This document shows positions 1 through 9,646 of a stretch of 55,769 bases of DNA, in pieces (the stretch's first letter is position 1; each line of letters starts with the position of its first letter). The position numbers and the translations under genes are program-made. The notes under the pieces were generated by a model, which ran no database searches, had not been told where the DNA came from, and worked only from the letters and a program-made list of their open reading frames with translations. This DNA is from JALZAQ01 sp038253885 (GTDB lineage: Bacteria > Gemmatimonadota > Gemmatimonadetes > Gemmatimonadales > Gemmatimonadaceae): contig JBBSGP010000021.1 of the NCBI GenBank assembly GCA_038253885.1, positions 1-55,769 on the forward strand, in the 5' to 3' direction.

Positions 1-251
1 CCGCCGCGTGAAGCAGTATCGCCACCTCCCCTTGCTCAAGCAGGCATTGCAGCCCACACTCTCAACCACGAAGCCCGCTGCGGCGTAAGCCGCACCACAC
101 GCGGCATCGCCTGAATGTCAACTACGCGAGGGACACTCCCAAGATCCGTCCGGGTCTGGTTTGAAAGAGACATCGGGGGTCAAGGGTAGATGTCTAGCAG
201 GGAACTGTTCCTTGTCCTGAGGAAATAGGACTGACATACCGAGCCGTAAGC
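1..251. other. left edge, no supported gene
   Basis: No complete gene is visible here. Plus frame 1 is open from the window edge to a TGA at 112-114 and could be the last 37 codons of an upstream gene, but its residues match nothing I recognise. A small inverted repeat (GTCCT at 214-218, AGGAC at 227-231) lies just before the histidine kinase start and might be a regulatory site; this is weak. Confidence 0.3.
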
Positions 252-1286
252 ATGACAGCTTGGGTGTACGGACGTATCCAGCGGTGGTCGGAGATCACCA
301 TCCCTTCTGGCAGTCAATGGGTGGAGATCCTACTCTCAGCTATCGGAGTCACCATACTGGGTGTTCTGGTTGGCGCTCTTGTGCGAGAGCGCCAGCAGGG
401 AATTCGATTAGCCGAGCGTACTGCAGAGCTAGAGCGGCTATCATCTGAGTTACTGCGGGCAAACCGGTCAAAGAGTGAGTTTCTGGCTAATGTCTCCCAC
501 GAGCTTCGTACGCCGCTGAATGCCATCGTAGGATTCGTCGATTTGCTGAGAGACGGAGTCTATGGAGAGCTGACACCTCGTCAGGTCGGGCCCGTCGATC
601 GAGTTGCGTCATCAGCGAATCACCTTCGGCACCTTGTGGATCAGGTTTTGGATATTGCTAAGATGGCAGCTGGGCGTCTTGAAGTGCATACGGAGCCAAT
701 TGACCTCCGGCCTTTTGTTCTGGAAGTGGTCAGTGAAATCGAGGCACTTGTCACAGAGCGGAACCTTAATCTTTCCATTGCTGTCGGTGCAACGCTGCCG
801 CGTATACGGACAGACCCAACCCACTTACGGCAGATTCTGGTAAATCTGCTCGGGAATGCGGTAAAGTATACCCCGAGCGGTGGGATTGCAGTGCGCGCAA
901 GATTGTTAACGAGTATGACCGAGCTCCAACATGCTCCTGTGACACCTGGAGCTGGAGCAGCAAAGTCAGTTGCTGCTGCGTGGGTTATTCTTCAGGTTGC
1001 GGACACAGGGATAGGAATTGCGGCTGCGGATCTGGACAGAATTTTTGAGGAGTTCGAGCAGATCAACGCAGGGCCACGTGGTGATTCTATGCGGCGTGGA
1101 ACTGGCCTAGGGCTGGCAATCTCTCGACGTTTGGCTCGTCTCCTAAGTGGTGACATTCTTGTCGAGAGTGAGATCGCGAAGGGCTCGACCTTCACCCTGT
1201 GGCTTCCAGTTGCGGCCCCGGACTTGGCTGCCAGTAGTCTTGGGCGTGGGGCTGTAACGACTGCTGTTGCCAGGACGGCTGTCTAG
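252..1286 (+). CDS. membrane sensor histidine kinase
   Basis: Two-component sensor kinase, 344 aa. One hydrophobic segment at about residues 23-44 is followed by a short coiled coil (about 45-75) and the dimerisation/phosphoacceptor helix with SHELRTPLNAI (H83). The catalytic ATPase domain has an N-box (LVNLLGNAVKYT), the G1 box DTGIGI and the G2 box GTGLGLAIS. A 30-residue insertion, rich in Ala and Pro, separates the N-box strand from G1. There is no PAS, HAMP or large sensor domain, so it probably senses through the membrane segment or a partner. No response regulator gene is adjacent. An in-frame TAG at 195-197 limits the start; ATG 252 is the first usable start codon after it. Convergent with the Ser/Thr kinase gene. 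Confidence 0.9.
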   Translation: MTAWVYGRIQRWSEITIPSGSQWVEILLSAIGVTILGVLVGALVRERQQGIRLAERTAELERLSSELLRANRSKSEFLANVSHELRTPLNAIVGFVDLLRDGVYGELTPRQVGPVDRVASSANHLRHLVDQVLDIAKMAAGRLEVHTEPIDLRPFVLEVVSEIEALVTERNLNLSIAVGATLPRIRTDPTHLRQILVNLLGNAVKYTPSGGIAVRARLLTSMTELQHAPVTPGAGAAKSVAAAWVILQVADTGIGIAAADLDRIFEEFEQINAGPRGDSMRRGTGLGLAISRRLARLLSGDILVESEIAKGSTFTLWLPVAAPDLAASSLGRGAVTTAVARTAV

Positions 1287-1313
1287 GAGTGCAGTCCTAT
1301 CGGGGACTCGGGA

Positions 1314-2234
1314 CTATTGCTTGCCGGAGCGTCCTAGAATGGAGCGGAATTTCGCGAGGATGCCATCTTGGCGTGGGGCTGTTGCTTGCGGGCTGAGACA
1401 GGCGCGTTGGAGCTCCCGAGCAAGGGTCACCACGTCTGAGTACCTGTCTGCGGGGTCTCTTGCTAGACCGCGCATGACTACAGCCTCGATTTCCGTTTCG
1501 AACTGAAGCCCCTTCTTTGCGCTGTTGAGAGGAATAGGAGGCTGTGAGAGTAGCTGTGTAAAGATTTCGCGCTGGGTCTTTCCAAGGTAGGGAAGACAAC
1601 TGGTCAGCAGGAGGTATGCAATCGTCGCCAAACTGTACTGATCTGCAGCTGCCGTGACCAGTTGTCCGGAGAGTGCTTCAGGGGCGACGTACATGAGAGT
1701 CCCGACAAAAAAACCGGCGCGTGTCAGTCGCTCGTCTGGTGATAGATCTGCTTGTGCGGCAATGCCGAAGTCGAGGAGACTGACTTTCTGGTGTGTGGGA
1801 TCATACATCACGTTTTCGGGCTTCAGATCCCTGTGAATTATCCCAGCGGAATGGGCTGCTTGTACTGCTTCTCCGATCTGTGTAATGATATGGATGACCT
1901 CTTCACGCGGCAGCGGCGCATGGCGTTTGGCATGTTTTTCCAAAAGATCACCACTAGCCCATTCGATCGCGAGAAAGTGTAATCCATTGATTTCACCGAT
2001 CTCGATTGTCTTGACAACATTCGGATGGATGACCCGTGCTCCGTAGGAGGCCTCGCGCACGAACCGTGCAACCGCTGTTCGGTCAGTGCGTAGTTTCTCA
2101 CGCAGAACCTTGACCGCCACGGGCCCATGCACGGGATGCTCGGCTCTGTACACGACAGCTGTGCCGCCTTCGCCAACCATCTCGCGAAGGTGGTACCCGG
2201 CTAGTGTCATTCCACTCAGATTCTCGCGACTCAC
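1314..2234 (-). CDS. serine/threonine protein kinase
   Basis: Hanks-type protein kinase of 306 aa made almost only of the kinase domain. Visible motifs are the glycine loop (GEGGTAVV, residues 21-28), the ATP lysine K42 (VAVKVL), the catalytic loop HRDLKPEN (D136), DFG (D155) and the GTLMYVAPE activation-segment end. No membrane helix or sensor domain follows; the C-terminal 35 residues are polar and basic. It is therefore a soluble kinase. It lies tail to tail with the histidine kinase (27 bp apart) and head to head with the GWxTD gene. Substrates cannot be told from sequence. Confidence 0.93.
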   Translation of the reverse strand: MSRENLSGMTLAGYHLREMVGEGGTAVVYRAEHPVHGPVAVKVLREKLRTDRTAVARFVREASYGARVIHPNVVKTIEIGEINGLHFLAIEWASGDLLEKHAKRHAPLPREEVIHIITQIGEAVQAAHSAGIIHRDLKPENVMYDPTHQKVSLLDFGIAAQADLSPDERLTRAGFFVGTLMYVAPEALSGQLVTAAADQYSLATIAYLLLTSCLPYLGKTQREIFTQLLSQPPIPLNSAKKGLQFETEIEAVVMRGLARDPADRYSDVVTLARELQRACLSPQATAPRQDGILAKFRSILGRSGKQ

Positions 2235-2279
2235 GCGGCGAAACTAACGGCGCTTGTGCAGGGGAGCAAGCGTCAGAGA

Positions 2280-2330
2280 TTCCTGGATGTAACAGGAACC
2301 GACCCGGCGGGTAGGAAGGGAATCGATTCC
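2280..2330. promoter_or_regulatory. two palindromes in divergent promoter region
   Basis: In the 120-bp gap between the divergent kinase and GWxTD genes sit an inverted repeat TTCCTG-N7-CAGGAA (2280-2298) and a 12-bp perfect palindrome GGAATCGATTCC (2319-2330). They may be operators controlling one or both genes. No regulator is identified. Confidence 0.35.
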
Positions 2331-2356
2331 TAAAGTCTATTGGAAGCTTGAACAGG

Positions 2357-3748
2357 ATGGCTATGACCATAAACTGCCGCTGGGCACGACTACGTTCCGT
2401 CCTTCTCCTATCCGGTTTTGTCGCTTGCTATCACCGTCCTGTGACGGCAGGCGTACCAGTTGGGGAAGGTAGTAGCTCTGGAGCTCGTGGATCAGTCATC
2501 AATCCGCTGGATCCAACTGGACTGTATACTCGTGCCGGGTTCATCGCTCAGTCTGAACCTATGCCGTTTATCGGCACTGTCCGGTACTTCGGAAGCCACT
2601 CAGCTGACTCGACGCTTGTGCTGCTCACACTGTCTCTCGCGAACAGAGCGCTTACGTTCTCGAGTGATGGTGAGGGACAGCGGGCCACTTACAGTATTGC
2701 GATTGATATTCGCCAGGGGTCGGCGACCACTCGGCACCTCGACTCACACGAGACTGTGAGAGTCGCATCATACAAGGAAACATCGCGTGGGGATGAGAGC
2801 ATCATTTACCAGCGCTTCTTCACACTTCCTCCGGGGCAGTTCATTCTTGCGCTCGTAGTCAGAGATGATGGTAGCGCGCGCAATAGCTCTCAGGAGACCA
2901 TGGTGATCGTCCCACGTCTCAGCGGGCGTAGTCTCTCTTCACCAGTGACTGTCTATCAGGCCTCTGGTCGTGTGAGCGTTGATTCCTTACCCCGCATTGT
3001 CACCAACCCACGGTCGACGGTCGTTTTCGGGCGTGATTCATCTGCGCAGATGTACCTGGAGGGATATGACCTACCAGCTAGCTCACGAGTCGTTGTTCGG
3101 GCTGTCAATGGAAACACGACTCTGTGGCGCGATACCATCACCATGGCTCGCCATGGATCGATAGACGCCGCAACCTTCGCACTTCCGATTGCTCGTGTGG
3201 GTGTGGGGCAGCTGTCCGTTGTTGCCTCACTACTCGGCTCGGGGGATTCAGTTCGGAGCCCGCTCTTTGTGAGCTTTGGTGATGAATGGGCTATTGGCTC
3301 GTTGGATGAGATGTTGAACTATCTTCGATATTTTGCCACCTCCGAGCGGTTGAAAACGCTGAGGGACACAGCTCCGGACCAGCGAGTCCTCGCCTGGACC
3401 GCTTTCTGGCGTGAAACCGATCCTATTCCTTCAACTCCCGAGCATGAAGGCCTACGTGATTACTTCAATCGCCTTCAGCAGGCGAATGAACGTTTCCGGA
3501 ATGAAGCAGCGTCGGGCTGGCTCACAGACCGAGGACGCGTGTTCATCACACTGGGCGAGCCGGATCAAATTCTCGAGCAGGGTGAGAGCAATCAGATCAG
3601 CGGACGAGGACGGGCGCAGATCTGGTCATATTATCAGCACCATTTGCAGCTAGTCTTCATTGATCAGACCGGCTTTGGTCACTGGCGTCTGACGAGTAGC
3701 AGTGATGCCGAGTTTGAGCGTGTTGCCCGTCGAGAGCGTGTCCATTAA
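2357..3748 (+). CDS. GWxTD-domain lipoprotein
   Basis: Exported protein of 463 aa carrying the GWxTD domain, named for a Gly-Trp-x-Thr-Asp motif; here GWLTD, followed by RVFITLGEPDQI, near residue 387. The N-terminus is a lipoprotein signal (LLLSGFVAC). The middle part is beta-rich, as expected for this family. The frame also allows a TTG start at 2348, but ATG 2357 has a better spaced GGAAG (2342-2346), so it was chosen. The family has no firmly established biochemical role. Its stop lies 31 bp before the transglycosylase gene, so the two are probably co-transcribed and may both act in the envelope. Confidence 0.85.
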   Translation: MAMTINCRWARLRSVLLLSGFVACYHRPVTAGVPVGEGSSSGARGSVINPLDPTGLYTRAGFIAQSEPMPFIGTVRYFGSHSADSTLVLLTLSLANRALTFSSDGEGQRATYSIAIDIRQGSATTRHLDSHETVRVASYKETSRGDESIIYQRFFTLPPGQFILALVVRDDGSARNSSQETMVIVPRLSGRSLSSPVTVYQASGRVSVDSLPRIVTNPRSTVVFGRDSSAQMYLEGYDLPASSRVVVRAVNGNTTLWRDTITMARHGSIDAATFALPIARVGVGQLSVVASLLGSGDSVRSPLFVSFGDEWAIGSLDEMLNYLRYFATSERLKTLRDTAPDQRVLAWTAFWRETDPIPSTPEHEGLRDYFNRLQQANERFRNEAASGWLTDRGRVFITLGEPDQILEQGESNQISGRGRAQIWSYYQHHLQLVFIDQTGFGHWRLTSSSDAEFERVARRERVH

Positions 3749-3779
3749 TCCGTAAGCCGTTGAAGCGCATGCTCAATTC

Positions 3780-6101
3780 ATGGTCGTTCTGCTTACCATG
3801 CCAGGCAAGGGGGAACAGCTCACGCTGACTCGGCCTTGGGTATCGGTCGTCCTGTCACTGAGCCTCATTGCTCACGACATCAACGGTGACATACTCTCAG
3901 GTCAGCCCACATCGATGGCTGCACTGCAGCAGCCTGAGAGCTCCCTTCGGACCGCGCGTGCGCTGCTTCGAGCTAATCGACCTTGGCATGCCTGGCAGCT
4001 GGTTTCTCCGCTTCTTGTATCGCGGAGGTCAGCTGATGCAGTGATACTTGCAGCGCTCTCGATGGCTCACATGAGCCAATGGTCGGAAGTGGAGAGTATT
4101 CTTTCCCAGTTGATCCTCCACGACTCGACGGATGAGGGTACGGCCCAGACACTCCTTGCACGTGGACTCCTGGAGCGTGGGAGTGATTCTCTCGCCATTC
4201 TCCATGCCGAGCACGCAGTCCGTCTAGCGCGTGGATCTGTGCAAGCGCTGGCGCTCATTACTCTGGCGCGGGCTCTCGAGCGGACAGACCAGCGTGATAA
4301 TGCGGCACACCGGTATATCGAGGCGGCGCAAGTGGCGCCTCTCATCCACGACTGGTTGTTGTTGCGAGCGGCGGCACTGACGCTCGACAGTGGCGCGCGA
4401 GCAGCGATCTACATGTCTGTCAACGACTCCGTTGCCAGGAAACGAATTGGCTGGACAGAAGCAGTAGCCATGGAACGGGGATCGCATCTCCAGAGCGCTG
4501 CTCGAGCATATGATGCGGCCGGCTTTCCTCTGGCTGCACTTCGGGTAGAAGCTATGGCAGCGCGGAGCGAGACAGATCGTCAAGCCATCATCCGTCGACT
4601 GCTGGGCATGCTGGATGGACAACGAGGTACAGCCAGCTCTCGTGAGATTATCGCTACCTTCGACGAGCTATTTCCCGACTTATTATTATCCGATCAGCTT
4701 GTACTAGCCCGCGCCGCGACCCGCATTTCCTGGTCCGCACGTGCAGTGCTGGGATTCCGGAAAGCAACGTCGATGGGTGCTAGTCTGAGCCCGAATGATC
4801 GCTTGTCGTTGGGGCTTATGCTTGGCCGGCTTGGCCGGAGAGCTGAGGCGCTTGTAGAGCTGGGGTCTATCGAGCGAGATGCGGGAGTAGGACTCGCAGC
4901 TCGTTTCCAACAGGCCCGCCTACTGCTGGCAAGCGATCGCAACGCAGCTCGGCAGAAGCTGCAGTTGATTGTCCGAGATGCTCCTGGTGACAGCTCTTCC
5001 GTTGCTGCGATGTGGCTCCTCGCAGATCTCGCCATCGATGAGCACAACGATACATTGGCTCGTCACGAGCTGCTCGATGTTGCGATACGTTTTCCATCGA
5101 GTGCTCACACCCCAAAGGCACTGTTCCAGGCAGCGATTATCTCGTATGTGCTGGGAATGTTCCGGCGTGCGGCAGTAGAGCTGGATTCTCTGGCGTTGTT
5201 GTATCCCCGAAGTGATGAGACTACAGCCGCTCTGTACTGGAGTGGTCGTGCATGGATGGAAGCCCATGTCCCTGTGGAGGCTCGACGGCATTGGAAGGCT
5301 GTTCAAACTCGAGATCCGATCTCGTACTACTCCGTTCTGGCGGGACGGCGGCTCGGTTCTGTGTCATGGACTCCCCGGCCTTCCGTCGATGTCTTCCCTC
5401 GGGTACCCGCGGCCGAGAGTGCTATTCTACGCGCAGAGATGCTCGAGCAGTTCGGCCTTCACATCGAGGCGGAACTCGAGTACGATCTACTCACCAGCAT
5501 TGCGCGGGGCTCGCCAGCTGCCCAGCTGACGGTGATGCATTTGCTGGGAGCTCGTGATCAGAGCTGGCGTGTGCTGGCCTTGCTTCGCACATCGCCCGAT
5601 GATTGGCCCTCCTCCGATGCGCGCTACTATCGGCTGGTGTACCCAGAACCATTCCAAGATGTGGTAGTGGAATCTGCTCGGGCCAATCACCTCGATGTGG
5701 AGTTGGTGTTTGCGGTCATACGTCAGGAATCGTCGTTCAATCCGCGAGCGACTTCCACAGCAGGAGCTCGGGGTTTGATGCAGGTGGAACCTACGGTTGG
5801 GCGCATGCTCATGACCAACACCGGTACACTCCCGTGGAATGCCGATCTCTTGTATCAGCCGGAGGTGAACGTTCTCCTCGGTGCTCGGCATCTGCGCCAT
5901 TTCCAACAACGTTATGTAGATCGACCTCATCAACTGGCGGCCTACAACGCGGGGGAATCCCGCGTTTCCCGATGGGATCGGAGATCAGGAGCCTCCGACG
6001 CAGAGCTCTTTGTGGAACGCATTCCGTTTGCCGAGACACGCGACTACGTCCGCATTGTCGAGCGTAATCGAGCTATGTATCGCATCCTGTACGGGCGATG
6101 A
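3780..6101 (+). CDS. Slt-type lytic transglycosylase with TPR-like repeats
   Basis: Peptidoglycan lytic transglycosylase of 773 aa. After a hydrophobic N-terminal signal or anchor (about residues 19-33) comes a long alpha-helical region with TPR-like repeats, as in soluble Slt70. The C-terminal catalytic domain shows RQESSFNPRA with the catalytic Glu650, then GARGLMQV and LAAYNAGESRV, all hallmarks of the SLT/lysozyme-like fold. It would cleave glycan strands to give 1,6-anhydro-MurNAc ends in the periplasm. It follows the GWxTD lipoprotein gene in the same direction. A second ATG at 3798 is a possible start. Confidence 0.92.
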   Translation: MVVLLTMPGKGEQLTLTRPWVSVVLSLSLIAHDINGDILSGQPTSMAALQQPESSLRTARALLRANRPWHAWQLVSPLLVSRRSADAVILAALSMAHMSQWSEVESILSQLILHDSTDEGTAQTLLARGLLERGSDSLAILHAEHAVRLARGSVQALALITLARALERTDQRDNAAHRYIEAAQVAPLIHDWLLLRAAALTLDSGARAAIYMSVNDSVARKRIGWTEAVAMERGSHLQSAARAYDAAGFPLAALRVEAMAARSETDRQAIIRRLLGMLDGQRGTASSREIIATFDELFPDLLLSDQLVLARAATRISWSARAVLGFRKATSMGASLSPNDRLSLGLMLGRLGRRAEALVELGSIERDAGVGLAARFQQARLLLASDRNAARQKLQLIVRDAPGDSSSVAAMWLLADLAIDEHNDTLARHELLDVAIRFPSSAHTPKALFQAAIISYVLGMFRRAAVELDSLALLYPRSDETTAALYWSGRAWMEAHVPVEARRHWKAVQTRDPISYYSVLAGRRLGSVSWTPRPSVDVFPRVPAAESAILRAEMLEQFGLHIEAELEYDLLTSIARGSPAAQLTVMHLLGARDQSWRVLALLRTSPDDWPSSDARYYRLVYPEPFQDVVVESARANHLDVELVFAVIRQESSFNPRATSTAGARGLMQVEPTVGRMLMTNTGTLPWNADLLYQPEVNVLLGARHLRHFQQRYVDRPHQLAAYNAGESRVSRWDRRSGASDAELFVERIPFAETRDYVRIVERNRAMYRILYGR

Positions 6102-6147
6102 TATGCTCTCCGGATCGGTATCCTGTTGCGGTACAATGAGATTGGCC

Positions 6148-6176
6148 TTGACAAAGCTCTGGCTGCTGCCTATATA
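6148..6176 (+). promoter_or_regulatory. sigma70-type promoter of the cold-shock gene
   Basis: TTGACA (6148-6153), a 17-base spacer and TATATA (6171-6176): near-consensus. It predicts a start near 6183 and a 5' untranslated leader of about 65 nt before the cold-shock gene. Long leaders are typical of cold-shock genes, where they act in mRNA structure control. Confidence 0.75.
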
Positions 6177-6249
6177 GGGCCCCGCAAAGCTAATGGCTTT
6201 GCCCGTACTTTGAGTGCAGGAGTCGTTCACATCGCAGGAGGTAGTCGGA

Positions 6250-6450
6250 ATGGCTAGAGGGCGAGTCAAGTGGTTCAACGATGCAAAAGGTTACGGATTC
6301 ATTGAGCAGGAAGGTGGGGAGGACGTCTTCGTACATTTCTCTGCGATCACGATGGACGGCTTCAAGACCCTCGCCGAAGGGCAGGAAGTTGAGTTCGAGA
6401 TCCGGACTGGTGAGAAGGGTCTACATGCTGCCAATGTCCAGAGAGTCTAG
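6250..6450 (+). CDS. cold-shock protein (CspA family)
   Basis: A 66-aa single cold-shock domain: a five-stranded OB-fold RNA/DNA-binding chaperone. RNP1 is KGYGFIEQ and RNP2 is VFVHFSAI, both intact; the opening MARGRVKWFNDAKGYGF is diagnostic. The frame is open from an upstream ATG at 6214, but ATG 6250 has an ideal AGGAGG at 6236-6241 and gives the normal family length. It has its own strong promoter and ends before a hairpin at 6485-6509, so it is likely monocistronic and highly expressed. Confidence 0.95.
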   Translation: MARGRVKWFNDAKGYGFIEQEGGEDVFVHFSAITMDGFKTLAEGQEVEFEIRTGEKGLHAANVQRV

Positions 6451-6484
6451 GCTGAGTCGACTGCCGTAGGCTGTCTCGCACCCC

Positions 6485-6509
6485 ACCGCCTACCCTCGTG
6501 GTAGGCGGT
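6485..6509 (+). terminator. hairpin after the cold-shock gene
   Basis: Perfect inverted repeat with 10-bp arms (ACCGCCTACC / GGTAGGCGGT) and a 5-nt loop, 34 bp after the cold-shock stop codon. It is not followed by a T-run, so it may be a terminator lacking the U-tract or an mRNA-stabilising 3' hairpin. Confidence 0.6.
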
Positions 6510-6661
6510 CGACATTCGGCAAACGGATTGAGGAGTTCGTGCACGCATCGTCGCACTTCATGTGCGATCGAGCGTGCTTTTGCGTTGGTGTGAGAGCGAT
6601 CAAACTCCATCGCCTCAATCCAGGGACTGGTATTAGCCGATCTGCTGCACAACTTTCCTGT

Positions 6662-9646
6662 ATGGAGCTTCCTACCTCTCCGCGCCTGTTTCTTGTCGAT
6701 GGCTACGCGCTTATCTATCGAGCCTTCTTCGCGCTCATCTCACGGCCGCTGACAACGAGCCGCGGCGAAAACACCTCTGCCGCATGGGGCATCGCCAACT
6801 TTCTCCAGCGACTGCTCCACACCCACAATCCGGAGTACATCGGATGGGTTCACGATTCCGGCCTCTCGTTCAGGCATGAGCGTTATCCGGCGTATAAAGC
6901 AACGAGGGAAAAGCTCTCCGACGAGCTACAGGCTGACTTTGACCGCGGAATGGAGAGAATCTGTCGCCTGCTCGATGCCTACAACGTCGATGTCTTGGCC
7001 CTATCAGGCTATGAAGCTGACGATGTCATCGGAACTCTCGTAGCACAGGGTGTGGAAGCGGGATTGAAGGTCATCGTCGTATCGGGGGACAAGGACTTCC
7101 AGCAACTGATTCGACCTGGTGTCTGGTTGCTGAACCCTGGCCGAGGTGGTCCAGCTGGTGTCGATGAACAGTGGATCGGGATGGACAATGCCAGCGAGCG
7201 GCTCGGTGTCCCTCCCCAGCATGTGACAGACTATCTCGCGATGGTTGGTGACTCATCGGATAATGTGCCTGGCGTGCCGGGGATCGGTGACAAGACAGCA
7301 CGTGAGCTGGTGAGCGCATATGGCTCACTCGAAGCGATTCTTGCACATGCGCCGGAAATAACGAAGAAGCGTCCACGCGAAGCACTACTGGCACATGCTG
7401 ATCGTGCTCGGCTGTCCAAGGAGCTGGTGACGATCCGCGATGATCTGTCAATCCGGCTGCAGTTGGATCGCCTTGCCGTTAGAGAACCGGACCATTCGCA
7501 GCTCAAACAGCTATTCGTCGAGCTGGAATTCCAGGACCTGGCACGGGAGCATGCGACAGCGGCAACAACTCCAGTCTCGGCGGTGACCCCAGCAACTCGC
7601 TATGTGACGGTGGATTCCATCGATGCGATGCAGCAAGTTATCGCCCGTATTCGTAGCATGCCCTGGATTGCCGTCGACACAGAGGCTGTGATGGACAGGG
7701 ATAGTCCTCTGAAAAGTGACCCGCTTCGTTCGAGCCTGGTGTCTCTGTCAATTGCCGTTGGACCAGGCGAGGCCTACTACTTTCCCCTGTGTCACCGACC
7801 CTTCGAGCGACCTCAGGGAAATCTGCTGTTCGATATCCCTGGCGACCGGGCACCTACCGATGCACCGGAAGATCGCGGACTCATCCAGGGTGGTGATGAG
7901 ATTCGCGGGGCCGAGGTGGAGATGGCTGATGACTCTGGGTCCTCACGGGGCCGGAGAAAGAAGCAGCCCGGGAATGGTGCCCCGTCCAGCATCGCCGCTC
8001 GGAGCATCGCCAACAGCCCGTCGTCAGTCCGCAATCTCCCGTCCATCAGCTCCCCCGAGATGATGCCTCTCCGGGCGCTGCTCGAGGACGGCTCGATTCG
8101 GAAGGCGGCTCAGAATGCGAAGTCTGACGTACTCACTCTTCGGCGAGCGGGAATAACCCTTCGTGGGCTGGATTTCGATACGATGATCGCGAGTTACATC
8201 CTTGATCCTGGGCGCCGCTCTCATGGACTGGATGTGCTAGCCCTCGAGTTTCTCGATCACACCATGACCTCCTACGAGGAGCTGTGTGGGAAAGGGAAGG
8301 GGGCCATTCCCTTCGATCAGTGCCCCGTCGAGTGCGCCCGCGAATACTCGTGTGAAGATGCCGACATGACTTTTCAGCTACGTGCTCGGTTCGAGCCGCA
8401 GCTCGAAACGTATGCTCTGGCGGCTCTTTTTCGGGACATCGAGATGCCGCTAATCGACGTTCTCGCCGATATGGAATGGGAGGGCGTAACGATCGACACT
8501 GCCTGGTTCGCATCGCTCAAGGCGCGCTTCACGGGAGAACGTGAACGAGTTGAACGGGAGATCTTCCTGGAGGCGGGAGAGGAGTTCAACATCAACTCGA
8601 ATCCTAAGTTACGTCAGATTCTGTTCGAGAAGCTGCAACTGCCATCGGCCAAGAGAACGGCAACGGGTCCATCGACGGATGCCAGCGTTCTGCAGGAGCT
8701 CGCCGAGCAGGGGCATGCATTGCCGGCGTTGCTGATGGAGTACCGTGAGCTGTCGAAGCTCGAGAACACATATCTCGATGCTCTGCCGGCACTCGTTCAT
8801 CCGATAACCCATCGTCTCCACACCTCGTTCAATCAGACTGTCGCAACGACCGGCCGACTCTCGTCGAGTGACCCGAATCTCCAGAATATTCCCATCCGTC
8901 GGGAGCTTGGTCGCGATATCCGGCGTGGCTTTGTTCCGCGGATGGGCTGGACGCTCATGGCAGCGGACTACTCCCAGATCGAGCTTCGGCTTCTTGCGCA
9001 TCTATCCGGCGATCCGGCCTTCGTCAGTGCATTTCAAGCTGGTGGTGACATCCACCGTCAAACAGCATCGATCATCTTCGACGTACCTCTGGACATTGTT
9101 TCTGCCGATATGCGCGCCCGCGCCAAGACGATCAATTTCGCAACGATCTATGGCCAGGGGGCACATGCCCTGTCGAGGCAGCTCCGGATCGAGCACGCTG
9201 AAGCCCGGCGCTTCATCGCCGAATATTTCGTACGATTTCAGGGAATACGCGCCTATCTCGATTCGATGATCGACTTCGCTCGTGAGAATGGATATGTGCA
9301 AACGATCTTTGGTCGCCGGCGCTACATTCCGGAGCTGCGCGATCGCAACTTCAATGTGCGAGCATTCGGAGAGAGAACAGCGACGAATTCGCCGATTCAA
9401 GGATCGGCCGCAGATCTGATCAAGATCGCGATGATCCGCATCCACCAGCGCCTTCGTGCCGAGAAGCTCCAGGCTCGAATGCTTCTCCAGGTGCACGACG
9501 AGCTGGTCTTCGAGGTTCCTCACCAGGAAGTGGACCAAGTTGGCCAGCTTGTGATCGGCGAGATGGAAGGTGCAGCCGTGCTATCTGTGCCACTGGTTGT
9601 CGAAGTTGGCACCGGCGCCAACTGGGTCGACACAAAAGCCGGTTGA
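6662..9646 (+). CDS. polA: DNA polymerase I
   Basis: Replication and repair polymerase, 994 aa from ATG 6662 (the frame is open from 6539 but the extra residues do not fit the family). Domains: 5'-3' exonuclease (about 1-290, starting LFLVDGYALIYRAFF); 3'-5' exonuclease (about 325-530) with DTE (D339), a central NAKSDVL and YSCEDAD motif, so proofreading appears intact; polymerase domain with motif A MAADYSQIE (D769), motif B RAKTINFATIYG and motif C VHDELV (D946). The sugar-selecting position in motif B is Phe. Between exonuclease strands (about residues 381-463) lies a Ser/Pro/Arg-rich insertion absent from typical Pol I. The stop codon overlaps the next gene's possible TTG start. Confidence 0.97.
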   Translation: MELPTSPRLFLVDGYALIYRAFFALISRPLTTSRGENTSAAWGIANFLQRLLHTHNPEYIGWVHDSGLSFRHERYPAYKATREKLSDELQADFDRGMERICRLLDAYNVDVLALSGYEADDVIGTLVAQGVEAGLKVIVVSGDKDFQQLIRPGVWLLNPGRGGPAGVDEQWIGMDNASERLGVPPQHVTDYLAMVGDSSDNVPGVPGIGDKTARELVSAYGSLEAILAHAPEITKKRPREALLAHADRARLSKELVTIRDDLSIRLQLDRLAVREPDHSQLKQLFVELEFQDLAREHATAATTPVSAVTPATRYVTVDSIDAMQQVIARIRSMPWIAVDTEAVMDRDSPLKSDPLRSSLVSLSIAVGPGEAYYFPLCHRPFERPQGNLLFDIPGDRAPTDAPEDRGLIQGGDEIRGAEVEMADDSGSSRGRRKKQPGNGAPSSIAARSIANSPSSVRNLPSISSPEMMPLRALLEDGSIRKAAQNAKSDVLTLRRAGITLRGLDFDTMIASYILDPGRRSHGLDVLALEFLDHTMTSYEELCGKGKGAIPFDQCPVECAREYSCEDADMTFQLRARFEPQLETYALAALFRDIEMPLIDVLADMEWEGVTIDTAWFASLKARFTGERERVEREIFLEAGEEFNINSNPKLRQILFEKLQLPSAKRTATGPSTDASVLQELAEQGHALPALLMEYRELSKLENTYLDALPALVHPITHRLHTSFNQTVATTGRLSSSDPNLQNIPIRRELGRDIRRGFVPRMGWTLMAADYSQIELRLLAHLSGDPAFVSAFQAGGDIHRQTASIIFDVPLDIVSADMRARAKTINFATIYGQGAHALSRQLRIEHAEARRFIAEYFVRFQGIRAYLDSMIDFARENGYVQTIFGRRRYIPELRDRNFNVRAFGERTATNSPIQGSAADLIKIAMIRIHQRLRAEKLQARMLLQVHDELVFEVPHQEVDQVGQLVIGEMEGAAVLSVPLVVEVGTGANWVDTKAG

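Noticed and set aside
1..114. Open plus frame at the left edge
   Set aside because: Too short and without recognisable residues; listed only as possible.
6539..6661. 41-residue N-terminal extension of DNA polymerase I
   Set aside because: Family proteins start at LFLVDGYA; the extension is Cys/His-rich and unlike any Pol I, and ATG 6662 fits.
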